Source: Amycolatopsis rubida
GTDB taxonomy: Bacteria; Actinomycetota; Actinomycetes; Mycobacteriales; Pseudonocardiaceae
NCBI RefSeq assembly: GCF_900115345.1
Contig: NZ_FOWC01000015.1
Span: 124,001-188,000, forward strand
DNA: 64,000 nucleotides
Direction: 5' to 3'
Positions 42,014 to 50,142 of this stretch are shown here, in pieces. The notes below the pieces were generated by a model. That model had not been told where the DNA came from, made no database searches, and saw only the letters and a program-made list of their open reading frames with translations. The stretch's first letter is position 1. Each line of letters begins with the position of its first letter. Position numbers and translations under genes: made by a program.

Positions 42014-42643
42014 TCAGTCCTTCCCGGTCGTGCGCTCGACGACGGGGGAGAGCGGTCCGTAGGACAGGGCGCGGAGGCGGAAGGCCGAGCCTTGTTCGCC
42101 GGGCAAGAGCGAGAGTGCGCAGTGCGTCGCGTTGGGATCGGTGACCTCGACCGGGACGAAGTCCGGCGTGCCTGGGCGGCGGATCTCCAGCAGGAAACCG
42201 GCTTCGTCGGGCGAGCGGTCGGTCCAGCTGAAGTGCAGGTTCTGGCCGGGGGCCGGGGTAGCGGCGAGGCCGGCCGGGGCGGACTGCTGGGCGGCGGTGC
42301 CGGACCGGGAAGCGCGACCCGCCGTGACGGTCGGCGACACCGGACCGGCGAAGGACCGGATCCGGTAGTAGAACGGCGTTTCCGGGATCAGGTCCGGGTG
42401 GGTATAAGAAGTCCGGCCGGGCGGGAGGTACTGCAGCGCGGTCCACGGTCCGTCGGCGGCGTTGGCGTATTCGAGGAGGTAGCCCGCCGCGGCCGGGTCG
42501 GCAGGCCAGTGCAGGACGACGTTCGTGGGCGAGGTGAGGGTCGCGGTGAAGGCGGGAGCGGCCGGTGGCGGCGAAGGGGTGGCGCAGCCGACTAGCGTCG
42601 CGGTCAGCAGTGCGGCGAGGGCGGTTCGGGCGGCTGTCGGCAC
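42014..42643 (-). CDS. Lipoprotein with fibronectin type III-like repeats
   Basis: Exported protein of 209 aa. A lipoprotein signal peptide with lipobox LVGC (Cys20) is followed by a Pro-rich stretch and two fibronectin III-like units: SPTNVVLHWPADPAAAGYLLEY with YTHPDLIPETPFYYRIRSF, and QNLHFSWTDRSPDEAGFLLEI with LLPGEQGSAFRLRALSYGP. The two halves resemble each other, which points to internal duplication. No catalytic domain. It is probably an envelope-anchored binding protein of unknown partner. Convergent with uvrA. Confidence 0.8.
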   Translation of the reverse strand: MPTAARTALAALLTATLVGCATPSPPPAAPAFTATLTSPTNVVLHWPADPAAAGYLLEYANAADGPWTALQYLPPGRTSYTHPDLIPETPFYYRIRSFAGPVSPTVTAGRASRSGTAAQQSAPAGLAATPAPGQNLHFSWTDRSPDEAGFLLEIRRPGTPDFVPVEVTDPNATHCALSLLPGEQGSAFRLRALSYGPLSPVVERTTGKD

Positions 42644-42758
42644 GGCAGGCCTCCTCGATGGTTCAGGCGGCGGCGTACCCCAGGGATGGTCAGCCTAGGA
42701 AACGGCGGTCAAGATCGACAAGCACGCGTTCCGCTGATCGGGAGAAAGGGGGCGGACT

Positions 42759-43229
42759 GTGGTCTTCGAGAAGAAGAGCGACGCCGAGTACTCCTTCCGG
42801 AGCGAATGGTGGCTGCCGACTCCGCCGGAGCGGGTGTTCGACGCGATCGTCGACCTGGAGTCCTACCCGCGGTGGTGGCCGGACGTCCAGTCGGTGCGCC
42901 AGCTCGACGACGACACCGCCCAGATCGTCTGCCGGTCCTGGTTGCCGTACCGGATCGTCATCGCGATGCGCCGGGAGCAGCAGGACGCGGCGGGCCTGCG
43001 GGTGCGCGTCCGGTTGAGCGGGGACCTCGACGGGATGCTCGCCGGGGCGATCCGTGCCGAGGACGGAGGTTCCCGGCTGGAGATCAGGCAGCACGTTCAG
43101 GTGCGGAAACCATTGCTGCGGAGGCTGGACGTCGTCGCCCGGCCGTTCTTTCGCGCCAATCACGCGTGGATGATGCGGCGCGGGCGCCACGGGCTGGCCG
43201 GTTATCTCGTGAGCGGCGATGCCGGTTAG
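42759..43229 (+). CDS. SRPBCC-family (polyketide cyclase/START-like) protein
   Basis: Soluble protein of 156 aa (MVFEKKSDAEYSFRSEWWLP) from a GTG at 42759. PPERVFDAIVDLESYPRWWPDV is the N-terminal helix-grip signature, and LRVRVRLSGDLDGMLAGAIRAEDGGSRLEI the ligand-cavity strands. Such folds bind hydrophobic ligands or act as cyclases/aromatases. No partner genes suggest a ligand. The last codons (residues LVSGDAG) and stop lie within palindrome copy 4. Confidence 0.82.
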   Translation: MVFEKKSDAEYSFRSEWWLPTPPERVFDAIVDLESYPRWWPDVQSVRQLDDDTAQIVCRSWLPYRIVIAMRREQQDAAGLRVRVRLSGDLDGMLAGAIRAEDGGSRLEIRQHVQVRKPLLRRLDVVARPFFRANHAWMMRRGRHGLAGYLVSGDAG

Positions 43230-43250
43230 GACCGGCATCGCCGCTCACGA
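43207..43250. repeat. Perfect 20-bp palindrome with CGTGAG ends, copy 4
   Basis: TCGTGAGCGGCGATGCCGGT (43207-43226) pairs without mismatch with 43231-43250 around the loop TAGG. The stops of both convergent genes (43227-43229 and 43245-43247) fall inside it, and the palindrome encodes the C-termini of both proteins. It probably terminates both transcripts. Confidence 0.85.
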
Positions 43251-44672
43251 CGCGACCGGTTCGGCGGCGGCAGCGGCGGCTCGGCGGCCCAGGAGCACCG
43301 CGGCGAGGATCGCGGCGAGAGCGGTCAACCCGGCGCTGAAGCCGTAAGCCATCCGGAATCCCGACGCCAGCGCCTCCTTCTCCGAAGCACCTGCGCCCAG
43401 CGACCCGGCGGTCCGGGTCGCGGCGGCGGAGGCCAGCACGGCGGTTCCCAGCGCGCCGCCGACCTGCTGGGTCGTGGTGATCAACCCCGAAGTCACGCCG
43501 GAGTCGTCGGGGGTCGCGGCGGACATCGCCAAGCTCATCAGCGCCGGGATCGCCATCCCCGCCCCGGCGCCCATCAGGATCAGCGACGGCAGCACGTGCG
43601 ATGCGTAGCCGCCGGAGGTCTGGGCTTGGGTCAGGTACAGGAAGGCGGCCGACGTCGTCAGCAGACCGGCGACCAGGACCGCGCGCGGGGAGAAACGGCT
43701 GTTCAGCCAGCCGGCCAGGCCGAGCGAGAACGCGGCGATCATGACCGGCGCCGGGACGAAGGCGAAACCCGTGGTGAGAGCGTCGAAGCCGAGGACCTGC
43801 CGCAGGTACAGGGCGGTGACGAACTGGAATCCCAAGAATCCGGCGACCATCACGACCATGGTCAGGTTGGCCCCGCTGATCGCGCGCACCCGGAGCAAGC
43901 GCAGTGGCAGCAACGGGGTTCGCGTCCGGGCCTGGCGCAGCAGGAACAACAGGAGCAGGACGACCGCCGCCGCAAGAGTCGCGATGGTCAGGAAGCTCCG
44001 CCCGGCGTCGCCTGCCTGCACGATGCCCAGCACCAGCAGCATGACTCCGGCGGTGACCAGGAGCGCGCCCAGGACGTCGATGCCGGTGCGCAGGCCGAGA
44101 CCCTGGTCGGAGACGACGACCAGCGGAGTCAGGACGAGCGTGGCGATGCCGATCGGCAGGTTGATGTAGAAGGTCCAGTGCCAGTCGAGGCCTTGCGTGA
44201 GCGCGCCGCCCGCGACCATGCCGATTGACGCACCCGCGGCCTGGGTGAAGCTGTAAACGCCGATCGCGCGGACGCGGGCGCGCGGTTCGGGATAGAGCGT
44301 CACGATCATGCCCAGGACGACCGCTGACGTCAGGGCCCCGCCGGCGCCTTGAACAAACCGCGTGACCACCAGCGTGGTGGCGTTGGGCGAAAGGCCGGCA
44401 GCCAGCGAAGCGGCGGTGAAAACCACGATGCCGGCGAGGAACACCCGCCGCTGGCCGACCAGATCGCCGAGGCGCCCGGAGAACAGGAGCAGGCCGCCGA
44501 ACGCGACCAGGTAGGCGTTGACCACCCAGGCCAGCCCGGGTGCGCTGAAGCCGAGGTCGGTCTGGATCACCGGCAGGGCGACCGCGACGATCGAGCTGTC
44601 GAGCACCACCATCAGCGAGGCGGCGGACAGCACGGCGAGCGCCGCGCCGCGATGCCGCGCGGTTTCGGGCAT
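43245..44672 (-). CDS. DHA2-type MFS drug efflux transporter (EmrB/QacA-like)
   Basis: Proton-driven multidrug exporter with fourteen predicted helices, 475 aa. The ATG at 44672 (MPETARHRGAALAVLSAASL) is chosen because GGAGGA sits 8 nt upstream; starts at 44687 and 44729 lack this. Motif D1 LDSSIVAVALPVIQTDLG is in helix 1, motif A GRLGDLVGQRRVFLAGIVVF follows helix 2, and motif C lies in TQAAGASIGMVAGGALTQGLDWHWTFYINLPIG. The divergent HxlR regulator 115 bp away is the likely controller. Confidence 0.92.
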   Translation of the reverse strand: MPETARHRGAALAVLSAASLMVVLDSSIVAVALPVIQTDLGFSAPGLAWVVNAYLVAFGGLLLFSGRLGDLVGQRRVFLAGIVVFTAASLAAGLSPNATTLVVTRFVQGAGGALTSAVVLGMIVTLYPEPRARVRAIGVYSFTQAAGASIGMVAGGALTQGLDWHWTFYINLPIGIATLVLTPLVVVSDQGLGLRTGIDVLGALLVTAGVMLLVLGIVQAGDAGRSFLTIATLAAAVVLLLLFLLRQARTRTPLLPLRLLRVRAISGANLTMVVMVAGFLGFQFVTALYLRQVLGFDALTTGFAFVPAPVMIAAFSLGLAGWLNSRFSPRAVLVAGLLTTSAAFLYLTQAQTSGGYASHVLPSLILMGAGAGMAIPALMSLAMSAATPDDSGVTSGLITTTQQVGGALGTAVLASAAATRTAGSLGAGASEKEALASGFRMAYGFSAGLTALAAILAAVLLGRRAAAAAAEPVAS

Positions 44673-44734
44673 GACAAGGTCCTCCATCACCGGCACAGGG
44701 AGAGTTTCCGCTGGTCGTAGCCAGGGCATCTCTT

Positions 44735-44758
44735 GTTACAGTGCCCATCATGTGTGAC
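44735..44758. promoter_or_regulatory. Candidate HxlR operator between MFS and regulator genes
   Basis: GTTACA (44735-44740) and TGTGAC (44753-44758) form an inverted repeat with one mismatch and a 12-bp spacer, in the centre of the divergent 115-bp gap. Size fits a winged-helix dimer site that controls both genes. Confidence 0.4.
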
Positions 44759-44787
44759 CATGGAGCACCGCGGAAGGAGGCACTTTC

Positions 44788-45189
44788 ATGTCCCAGGGGA
44801 ACATCGCTGTGACCGGCGAGGCCACGGACTTCGACCCGGCCAAGTTCGCGGTGTGCACGGTGATGGAGGTCGTGAACCGGATCAGCGGGAAATGGGTGAT
44901 CGGCATCCTGCTGGAGGCCACGCGCGGCCCGGTGCGGTTCACCGAACTCGAACGCTCGGTGCGGGGGATCAGCCGCCGCATGCTCACGCTTACCCTGCGG
45001 AACCTGGAACGCGACGGCCTGCTGACCCGGACGGTCTACCCGACGGTGCCGCCGAGGGTCGAGTACGAGGCGACCGAGATGGCGCGCGAACTGTACGACT
45101 CGCTGTCCGGGCTGGTCGATTGGGCGGAGCGGCATCGCGAGGCGATCGAGGTTTCGCGGCAGGGGTACGACGGCCGCACTGCTTGCTGA
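44788..45189 (+). CDS. HxlR-family transcriptional regulator
   Basis: Winged-helix regulator of 133 aa with GGAAGGAGG before its ATG. The conserved Cys in FAVCTVMEVVNRISGKWVIGILLE (about residue 23) is the position used for redox or electrophile sensing in HypR/HxlR relatives; RGPVRFTELERSVRGISRRMLTLTLRNLERDGLLTR is the DNA-binding helix-turn-helix and wing, TVYPTVPPRVEYEATEMA the beta wing. Divergent from the MFS exporter gene; it probably represses it until an electrophile or quinone is met. Confidence 0.9.
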   Translation: MSQGNIAVTGEATDFDPAKFAVCTVMEVVNRISGKWVIGILLEATRGPVRFTELERSVRGISRRMLTLTLRNLERDGLLTRTVYPTVPPRVEYEATEMARELYDSLSGLVDWAERHREAIEVSRQGYDGRTAC

Positions 45190-45197
45190 ACGGGAAA

Positions 45198-45242
45198 GGC
45201 GCCGCGGCCGTGCGCACGGGGGACGCGCACGGCCGCGGCGCC
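45198..45242. terminator. 18-bp perfect hairpin between the HxlR and dctA genes
   Basis: GGCGCCGCGGCCGTGCGC (45198-45215) pairs perfectly with 45225-45242 around a 9-nt loop. Located just after the HxlR stop (45189) and before the end of the convergent dctA (45290); bidirectional. Confidence 0.85.
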
Positions 45243-45289
45243 GAAACAGTCCGCGCCCGGAGGGAAGGGGTCCGGGAGCGGACTGGGTC

Positions 45290-46636
45290 TCAGGCGTTCG
45301 CCGGGACGGGCTGAGCGGGCTCGGCCGGTTTTTCGTCGAGCAGGGTCGCTTCGTCGAACGGAACCCGGCCGGTGAACACTTCCCGCGAGCGGTCGCGGTC
45401 GAATTCCTTCATCCACGATCCGATGAGGACAGTCGCGACCGCGTTGCCCGCGAAGTTCGTCAGCGCTCGCGCCTCGGACATGAACCGGTCGATGCCGAGG
45501 ACGAAGCCGACGCCGTCGACGAGTTCCGGGCGGTGCGACTGCAGGCCGCTGGCCAGCGTCGCGATGCCGGCGCCGCTGACGCCCGCCGCGCCCTTCGAAG
45601 CGATGATCATGAACAGCAGCAACGTGATCTGCTCGCCGAGCGCGAGCGGCTGGTCCTGCGCGGTGGCGATGAACAGCGTCGCCATCGTCAGGTAGATCGC
45701 GGTGCCGTCGAGGTTGAACGAGTACCCGGTGGGCACCGTGATGCCGACGACCGGCTTGCTGACGCCGAGGTGCTCCATCTTCGCGATCAGCCGCGGCAGT
45801 GCGGATTCCGAAGAAGACGTCGACAGGATCAGCAGGAATTCGCGGCCGAGATACCGCAGCAGGCTGAAGATGTTGACCCGCGCGCCGAGCCACAGCACCG
45901 CGCCGAGCACACCGAACACGAACACCAGGCACGTCAGGTAGAAGCCGAGCATGATCACCAGCAGGCTGCGCAGCGCGCCCCAGCCGGTCGCGCCGACCAC
46001 CGCGGCGATCGCGCCGAACGCGCCCACCGGGGCGGCCCACATGATCATCGCGAGGACGCGGAACACGAGCCGCTGGATGTGCTCGATGCCGCGCAGGATC
46101 GGCTCGCCGCGCTTGCCGAGCTTCTGCAGCGCGAACCCGGCCAGCAGCGCCACCAGCAGCGTCTGCAGCACCTCGCCCTCGGTGAACGCGGACACGAAGG
46201 TCTTCGGGATGATCCCGAGCAGGAAGTCGGTGGTGCCCTCGCCGCCGTCGGCCTGCTGGTGCACCTTCGACACGTCCGCCGGGTTGAGGTGCAGGCCGCT
46301 GCCCGGGTGCAGCAGGTTGCCGACGACGAGCCCGATCGCGAGCGCGAACGTCGACATCACGATGAAGTAGACGAGTGCGGTGATGCCGACCTTGCCGACC
46401 TTCGCCGCCTTCGCGACCGAGCCGATGCCCAGCACGATGGTGCAGAAGATGATCGGCGAGATCATCATCTTGATCAGGTTGACGAAGCCGGTGCCCAGCG
46501 GGGCGAGGCTCTTGCCGACGGACGGCCAGAGCAGCCCGACCGCGACGCCGAGCACTACGGCGGCGATCACGGCGAGGTACAGGTAACGCGTGCGGTCGCG
46601 CTTGGGCGCGGCTGCTTCGGGGGTCGGTGTCGGCAC
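45290..46636 (-). CDS. dctA: C4-dicarboxylate/proton (or Na+) symporter DctA
   Basis: Glutamate-transporter-fold (DAACS) importer of succinate, fumarate and malate; 448 aa from a GTG at 46636 with GGAGG 5 nt upstream. Helices start at RYLYLAVIAAVVLGVAVGLLW; MMISPIIFCTIVLGIGS is the conserved helix 2 region; the re-entrant loop 1 is LSTSSSESALPRLI, helix 7 has GYSFNLDGTAIYLTMATLFIA, and helix 8 ALTNFAGNAVATVLIG carries the substrate-binding Asn/Arg region. The C-terminus is a soluble tail. The divergent histidine kinase and response regulator genes (46799-49068) probably control it. Confidence 0.93.
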   Translation of the reverse strand: MPTPTPEAAAPKRDRTRYLYLAVIAAVVLGVAVGLLWPSVGKSLAPLGTGFVNLIKMMISPIIFCTIVLGIGSVAKAAKVGKVGITALVYFIVMSTFALAIGLVVGNLLHPGSGLHLNPADVSKVHQQADGGEGTTDFLLGIIPKTFVSAFTEGEVLQTLLVALLAGFALQKLGKRGEPILRGIEHIQRLVFRVLAMIMWAAPVGAFGAIAAVVGATGWGALRSLLVIMLGFYLTCLVFVFGVLGAVLWLGARVNIFSLLRYLGREFLLILSTSSSESALPRLIAKMEHLGVSKPVVGITVPTGYSFNLDGTAIYLTMATLFIATAQDQPLALGEQITLLLFMIIASKGAAGVSGAGIATLASGLQSHRPELVDGVGFVLGIDRFMSEARALTNFAGNAVATVLIGSWMKEFDRDRSREVFTGRVPFDEATLLDEKPAEPAQPVPANA

Positions 46637-46798
46637 CGTTGCCTCCAGCTCGGTGGGGGGACGCGGGTCACTATGCGGGGCGATATGACCGGCGTCACCG
46701 TTGTGTTCATTGAGTTCGCGGCGGGAGAAGTCCGGTGTGGACTTCCCGGCAGCGGCGCCGGAGCGCTGCCGGACCCGCGCGTGTGCTGGTATGAGCGG

Positions 46799-48403
46799 GT
46801 GCCCCCGACACCTCGGATCCGGACGAGCCGCTGGAGCCTGGCCCGTCAGCTGCTGGTGCTGCAGCTGGCGATCCTGCTCGTGCTCGTCTCCGGCGGGATC
46901 ACTATCGCCTATCTCGACGCCCGCCGCACGACGACCGACCGGGCCGGGGAGCAGTCGCTCGCGGTGGCCCGTTCCATCGCCGACGCACCGGACGTGGCGC
47001 GGGCAGCGGCCACCGCCGACCCGGCCGCAGAGCTGCAGCCGTACGCGCAGCGGGTGCTCGTGGACACGCGCGTGGACTTCGTGACGATCATGTCGTCGCA
47101 AGGAATCCGTTACACGCACCCGAATCCGGCGTTGATCGGGCAGCGGTTCCTCGGGCACATCGAGGCGGCGCAGCAGGGCGGTGTCGTATCCGAGACCTAC
47201 ACCGGTTCGCTCGGCCCGTCGGTGCGCGTGGTGGTGCCGGTGTTCGACGCGAACCGCCGGGTGGTCGCGCTCGTCGCGGTGGGCATCACGATCGCGGCGA
47301 TCTCGGCCGAAGTGCAGGAACGCGTCTGGCCGCTGCTCGGCGTCGCGGCGGCGGTATTGCTGGTGGGCGCCTGCGGGGGCTGGCTGGTGAGCGCGCGGCT
47401 GAAGCGGCAGACGCGCGGCATCGCGCCCGCGGAGCTGAGCAATCTGTTCGAATACCACGAAGCGGTGCTGCATTCGGTCCGCGAGGGCGTGCTGCTGGTG
47501 GACCGCGACGGCCGGGTCGGGCTGTGCAACGACGGCGCCCGCACCCTGCTCGGGCTGACCGGCGACCCGGTCGGGCGGCCGCTCGCTGACCTGGGGTTGT
47601 CGCCCGAGCTGGCGGCGGCGTTCACCGCGCCGGAGAACCGCACCGAAGAACTGCACCTGACCGACTCGCGGGTGCTGGTCGTGAGCACGACGCTCGTCAG
47701 CTCCGGCGGCCGCGCGCAGGGCACCGTCGTGATCCTGCGCGACCACACCGAACTTCAGGCTCTCACCGGCGAGTTGACCACCGCGCGCAGCCTCGCCGAA
47801 GCGCTGCGGTCGCAGGCGCACGAAGCCGCGAACCGGCTGCACACGGTCGTGTCGCTGGTGGAACTCGGCCGTCCCGGGGACGCCGTGGAGTTCGCGACCG
47901 CCGAACTCGCGCTGGCGCAGGAACTCACCGACCGGGTGATGACCGCGGTCGCCGAACCGGTGCTGGCCGCGTTGCTGCTCGGCAAGGCCGCGGAGGCGAG
48001 CGAGCGCGGCGTGGAGTTCACCATCACGCCGGACACGATGATCGACGACCTCGGCCCCGGTGTCGCCGGGCGGGACCTGGTGACGATCCTCGGCAACCTG
48101 ATCGACAACGGAATCGACGCTGTGGTGCGGGAATCCGGCACGCGGCCGTCGGTGGTGGTCACCGCACGGTCCGAAGAGGACGGTCTGCTGCTGCGCGTCG
48201 CGGACAACGGTCCGGGCGTGCCGGAGGAAGCGGTGGGGGAGATGTTCCGCCGGGGCTGGTCAACGAAGGCGGGGGACGAGCACGGTCTCGGGTTGGCGTT
48301 GGTGGTGCAGGCGGTCCGGCGCTACGGCGGCACTATCGACGTCGGACGCGACGGCGGCGCGGTGTTCACCGTACGGTTGCCGAGGCAGGAGGTGCCGGCG
48401 TGA
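46799..48403 (+). CDS. Sensor histidine kinase of the DcuS/CitA type
   Basis: Membrane sensor of 534 aa from a GTG at 46799. Membrane helix 1 (LLVLQLAILLVLVSGGITIAY, about residues 17-37), an extracytoplasmic PASp/Cache domain (40-175) containing TIMSSQGIRYTHPNPALIGQRF, the dicarboxylate/citrate sensor signature, helix 2 (LLGVAAAVLLVGACGGWLV), a cytoplasmic PAS domain (about 215-320) and the kinase: SQAHEAANRLHTVVSLVELG carries the phospho-acceptor His, and NLIDNGIDAV, VADNGPGVP, GLGLALVVQAV the N, G1 and G2 boxes. It is coupled by GTGA to the response regulator and divergent from dctA. Typical C4-dicarboxylate sensing pair. Confidence 0.92.
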   Translation: MPPTPRIRTSRWSLARQLLVLQLAILLVLVSGGITIAYLDARRTTTDRAGEQSLAVARSIADAPDVARAAATADPAAELQPYAQRVLVDTRVDFVTIMSSQGIRYTHPNPALIGQRFLGHIEAAQQGGVVSETYTGSLGPSVRVVVPVFDANRRVVALVAVGITIAAISAEVQERVWPLLGVAAAVLLVGACGGWLVSARLKRQTRGIAPAELSNLFEYHEAVLHSVREGVLLVDRDGRVGLCNDGARTLLGLTGDPVGRPLADLGLSPELAAAFTAPENRTEELHLTDSRVLVVSTTLVSSGGRAQGTVVILRDHTELQALTGELTTARSLAEALRSQAHEAANRLHTVVSLVELGRPGDAVEFATAELALAQELTDRVMTAVAEPVLAALLLGKAAEASERGVEFTITPDTMIDDLGPGVAGRDLVTILGNLIDNGIDAVVRESGTRPSVVVTARSEEDGLLLRVADNGPGVPEEAVGEMFRRGWSTKAGDEHGLGLALVVQAVRRYGGTIDVGRDGGAVFTVRLPRQEVPA

Positions 48404-49068
48404 TCCGGGTGCTGGTGGTGGAAGACGAGCCGGTCGCGGCCGAGGCGCACCGGCTGTACGTCGAGCGGCTGCCGGGGTTCGTCGTCGCCGGAGTGGTGCA
48501 TTCCGGCGGCGAGGCGCTGCGGTTCTGCGAACGCGAACCCGTCGACCTGGTCCTGCTGGACTTCTACCTGCCCGACACGCACGGCCTCGCTGTCTGCCGT
48601 TCGCTGCGCGCGGCCGGGCTGCCGATCGACGTCATCGCGGTGACGTCCGCGCGCGACCTCGCCCTGGTCAAGGCGGCGGTCTCGGTCGGGGTCGTGCAGT
48701 ACCTGCTGAAGCCGTTCACCTTCGCCTCGCTGCGGGACAAGCTGGAGCGCTACGCGTCGTTCCGCGAGGCGTCCGGCGAGGTCACCGGGCAGGCGGAGAT
48801 CGACCGCGCGCTCGGCACGCTGCGCACCACCGAGTCCGCGCCGCTGCCGAAAGGCATGAGCGCGGAGACGCTGGACGCGATCACCGACGCGCTGGCCGGG
48901 GCAGGCGAAGGTCTGTCCGCGGGCGGTGCGGCCAGCGCGATCGGGGCGTCCCGGGTCACCGCGCGGCGGTACCTGGAGTACTTGGCGGACAACGGACTGG
49001 CCCAGCGCGAACCGCGATACGGGCAGGTCGGACGGCCGGAGGTCTGGTACCGGCTGAAGCCTGGCTGA
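48400..49068 (+). CDS. Response regulator of the CitB/DctR type
   Basis: DNA-binding response regulator of 222 aa from a GTG at 48400, overlapping the kinase stop. Receiver domain 1-120: acidic pocket VLVVEDEPVAAEA, phospho-acceptor Asp in VDLVLLDFYLPDTHG (about residue 53), Thr in AVTSARD and Lys in YLLKPFTFASLRDK. The C-terminal domain, GGAASAIGASRVTARRYLEYLADNGLAQREPRYGQVGRPEVWYRL, is the winged helix of CitB-family regulators. Should activate the divergent dctA when C4-dicarboxylates are sensed. Confidence 0.92.
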   Translation: MIRVLVVEDEPVAAEAHRLYVERLPGFVVAGVVHSGGEALRFCEREPVDLVLLDFYLPDTHGLAVCRSLRAAGLPIDVIAVTSARDLALVKAAVSVGVVQYLLKPFTFASLRDKLERYASFREASGEVTGQAEIDRALGTLRTTESAPLPKGMSAETLDAITDALAGAGEGLSAGGAASAIGASRVTARRYLEYLADNGLAQREPRYGQVGRPEVWYRLKPG

Positions 49069-49154
49069 GCCCGTCAGCGCTTCGTGCGCGGACGGTAAGC
49101 GCGCCCCTCGAAGGTGTGGACATCGAAGTTCACACCACTGACAGGGGAACGAAA

Positions 49155-49922
49155 ATGACGCAGAAGAGCGCACTGGTCACCGGCGGCAGCAAGGGCATCG
49201 GCCGGGCCGTCGCGACTCGGCTGGCGCACGACGGTGCGCTGGTCGCCGTGCACTACGGCAGTGACGAGGCCGCGGCCAAGGACACTGTCGCGACGATCGA
49301 GGAAAACGGCGGTCAGGCGTTCGCGGTCCAGGCGACGCTGGGTGTCGACGGAGACGCGGCGACGCTGTTCGACCGTCTCTCGGCGGAACTGCGCGAACGC
49401 ACCGGCGAGGTCGCGCTCGACATCCTGGTCAACAACGCGGCGACCGGTGCCGGTTCGATCACCTCCGCGACGCCGGAGGAGTTCGACCGGGTGTTCGCGG
49501 TGAACGTCAAGGCGCCGTTTTTCTTGGTGCAGCGCCTGGTGCCGGTGCTGCGGGACGGCGGCCGGATCGTCAACATCTCGTCCGCGGACACGCGCATCGC
49601 GCTGCCGTTCGAACTGGCGTACAGCATGACGAAGGGCGCGCTCGACGTGTTCACCCGCAGCCTGGCGCAGGAACTCGGCCAGCGGGGGATCACGGTGAAC
49701 GGCGTCGCCCCCGGCCCGACGCCGACCGACAGCACCGCGCACATATTCGCCGACGAGCGGATGCGCGCGGGGACGGCGGACGCGTCCGCGCTCCGGCGCA
49801 TCGCCGAACCCGCCGACATCGCGGACGTGGTCGCGTTCCTGGCCTCGGCGGACTCGCGCTGGGTCACCGGGCAGGTCGTCGACGCGACCGGCGGGACGTT
49901 CCTCGGCCCAGCTGGCGTATAA
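49155..49922 (+). CDS. SDR-family NAD(P)-dependent oxidoreductase
   Basis: Classical short-chain dehydrogenase/reductase of 255 aa. The ATG at 49155 (MTQKSALVTGGSKGIGRAVA) with AGGGGAAC upstream is preferred over a start 13 codons earlier. Cofactor motif TGGSKGIG (residues 9-16), NNAATGAG, and the catalytic Ser in VNISSADTR with Tyr and Lys in AYSMTKGALD. The loop after strand 6, VAPGPTPTDS, and the C-terminal WVTGQVVDATGGTF are standard. Substrate unknown. No operon partner except the small frame downstream. Confidence 0.9.
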   Translation: MTQKSALVTGGSKGIGRAVATRLAHDGALVAVHYGSDEAAAKDTVATIEENGGQAFAVQATLGVDGDAATLFDRLSAELRERTGEVALDILVNNAATGAGSITSATPEEFDRVFAVNVKAPFFLVQRLVPVLRDGGRIVNISSADTRIALPFELAYSMTKGALDVFTRSLAQELGQRGITVNGVAPGPTPTDSTAHIFADERMRAGTADASALRRIAEPADIADVVAFLASADSRWVTGQVVDATGGTFLGPAGV

Positions 49923-49965
49923 CGACCTATATGGCCCGGCGGCGCGTGCTGCCTGGGCCTGCCAG

Positions 49966-50133
49966 GTGCAGACGGACAAGCTCAAGGTGAACGGCTTCGA
50001 CTACGGCAAGACCGAAGAGGACCTCACCGAGCTGGGTAAGGACGGCTGGGAGGCGATCAGCACGCTGGCTCCCAGCTTCGGCTCGGGCCAGGCGATCGAG
50101 GTTTCGGTAATCCTGGAGCACCCGGCCGCCTGA
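49966..50133 (+). CDS. Small DUF4177-like protein, 5' end probably lost
   Basis: A short coding sequence of 55 codons from a GTG at 49966. The frame upstream is open but has no start codon and no ribosome site, and includes AWACQ that belongs to the same protein. It reads QTDKLKVNGFDYGKTEEDLT, ELGKDGWEAISTLAPSFGSG, and ends IEVSVILEHPAA. The L-x-x-LG-x-x-GWE core and the strand after it fit small DUF4177-type proteins. The start is therefore uncertain, and the gene may be a truncated remnant 40 bp behind the SDR gene. Function unknown. Confidence 0.55.
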   Translation: MQTDKLKVNGFDYGKTEEDLTELGKDGWEAISTLAPSFGSGQAIEVSVILEHPAA

Positions 50134-50142
50134 CCCGCGGGA

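Noticed and set aside
49074..49985. A 303-codon minus-strand frame opposite the SDR gene
   Set aside because: Shadow of the SDR gene; its composition is antisense-like and it has no start context.
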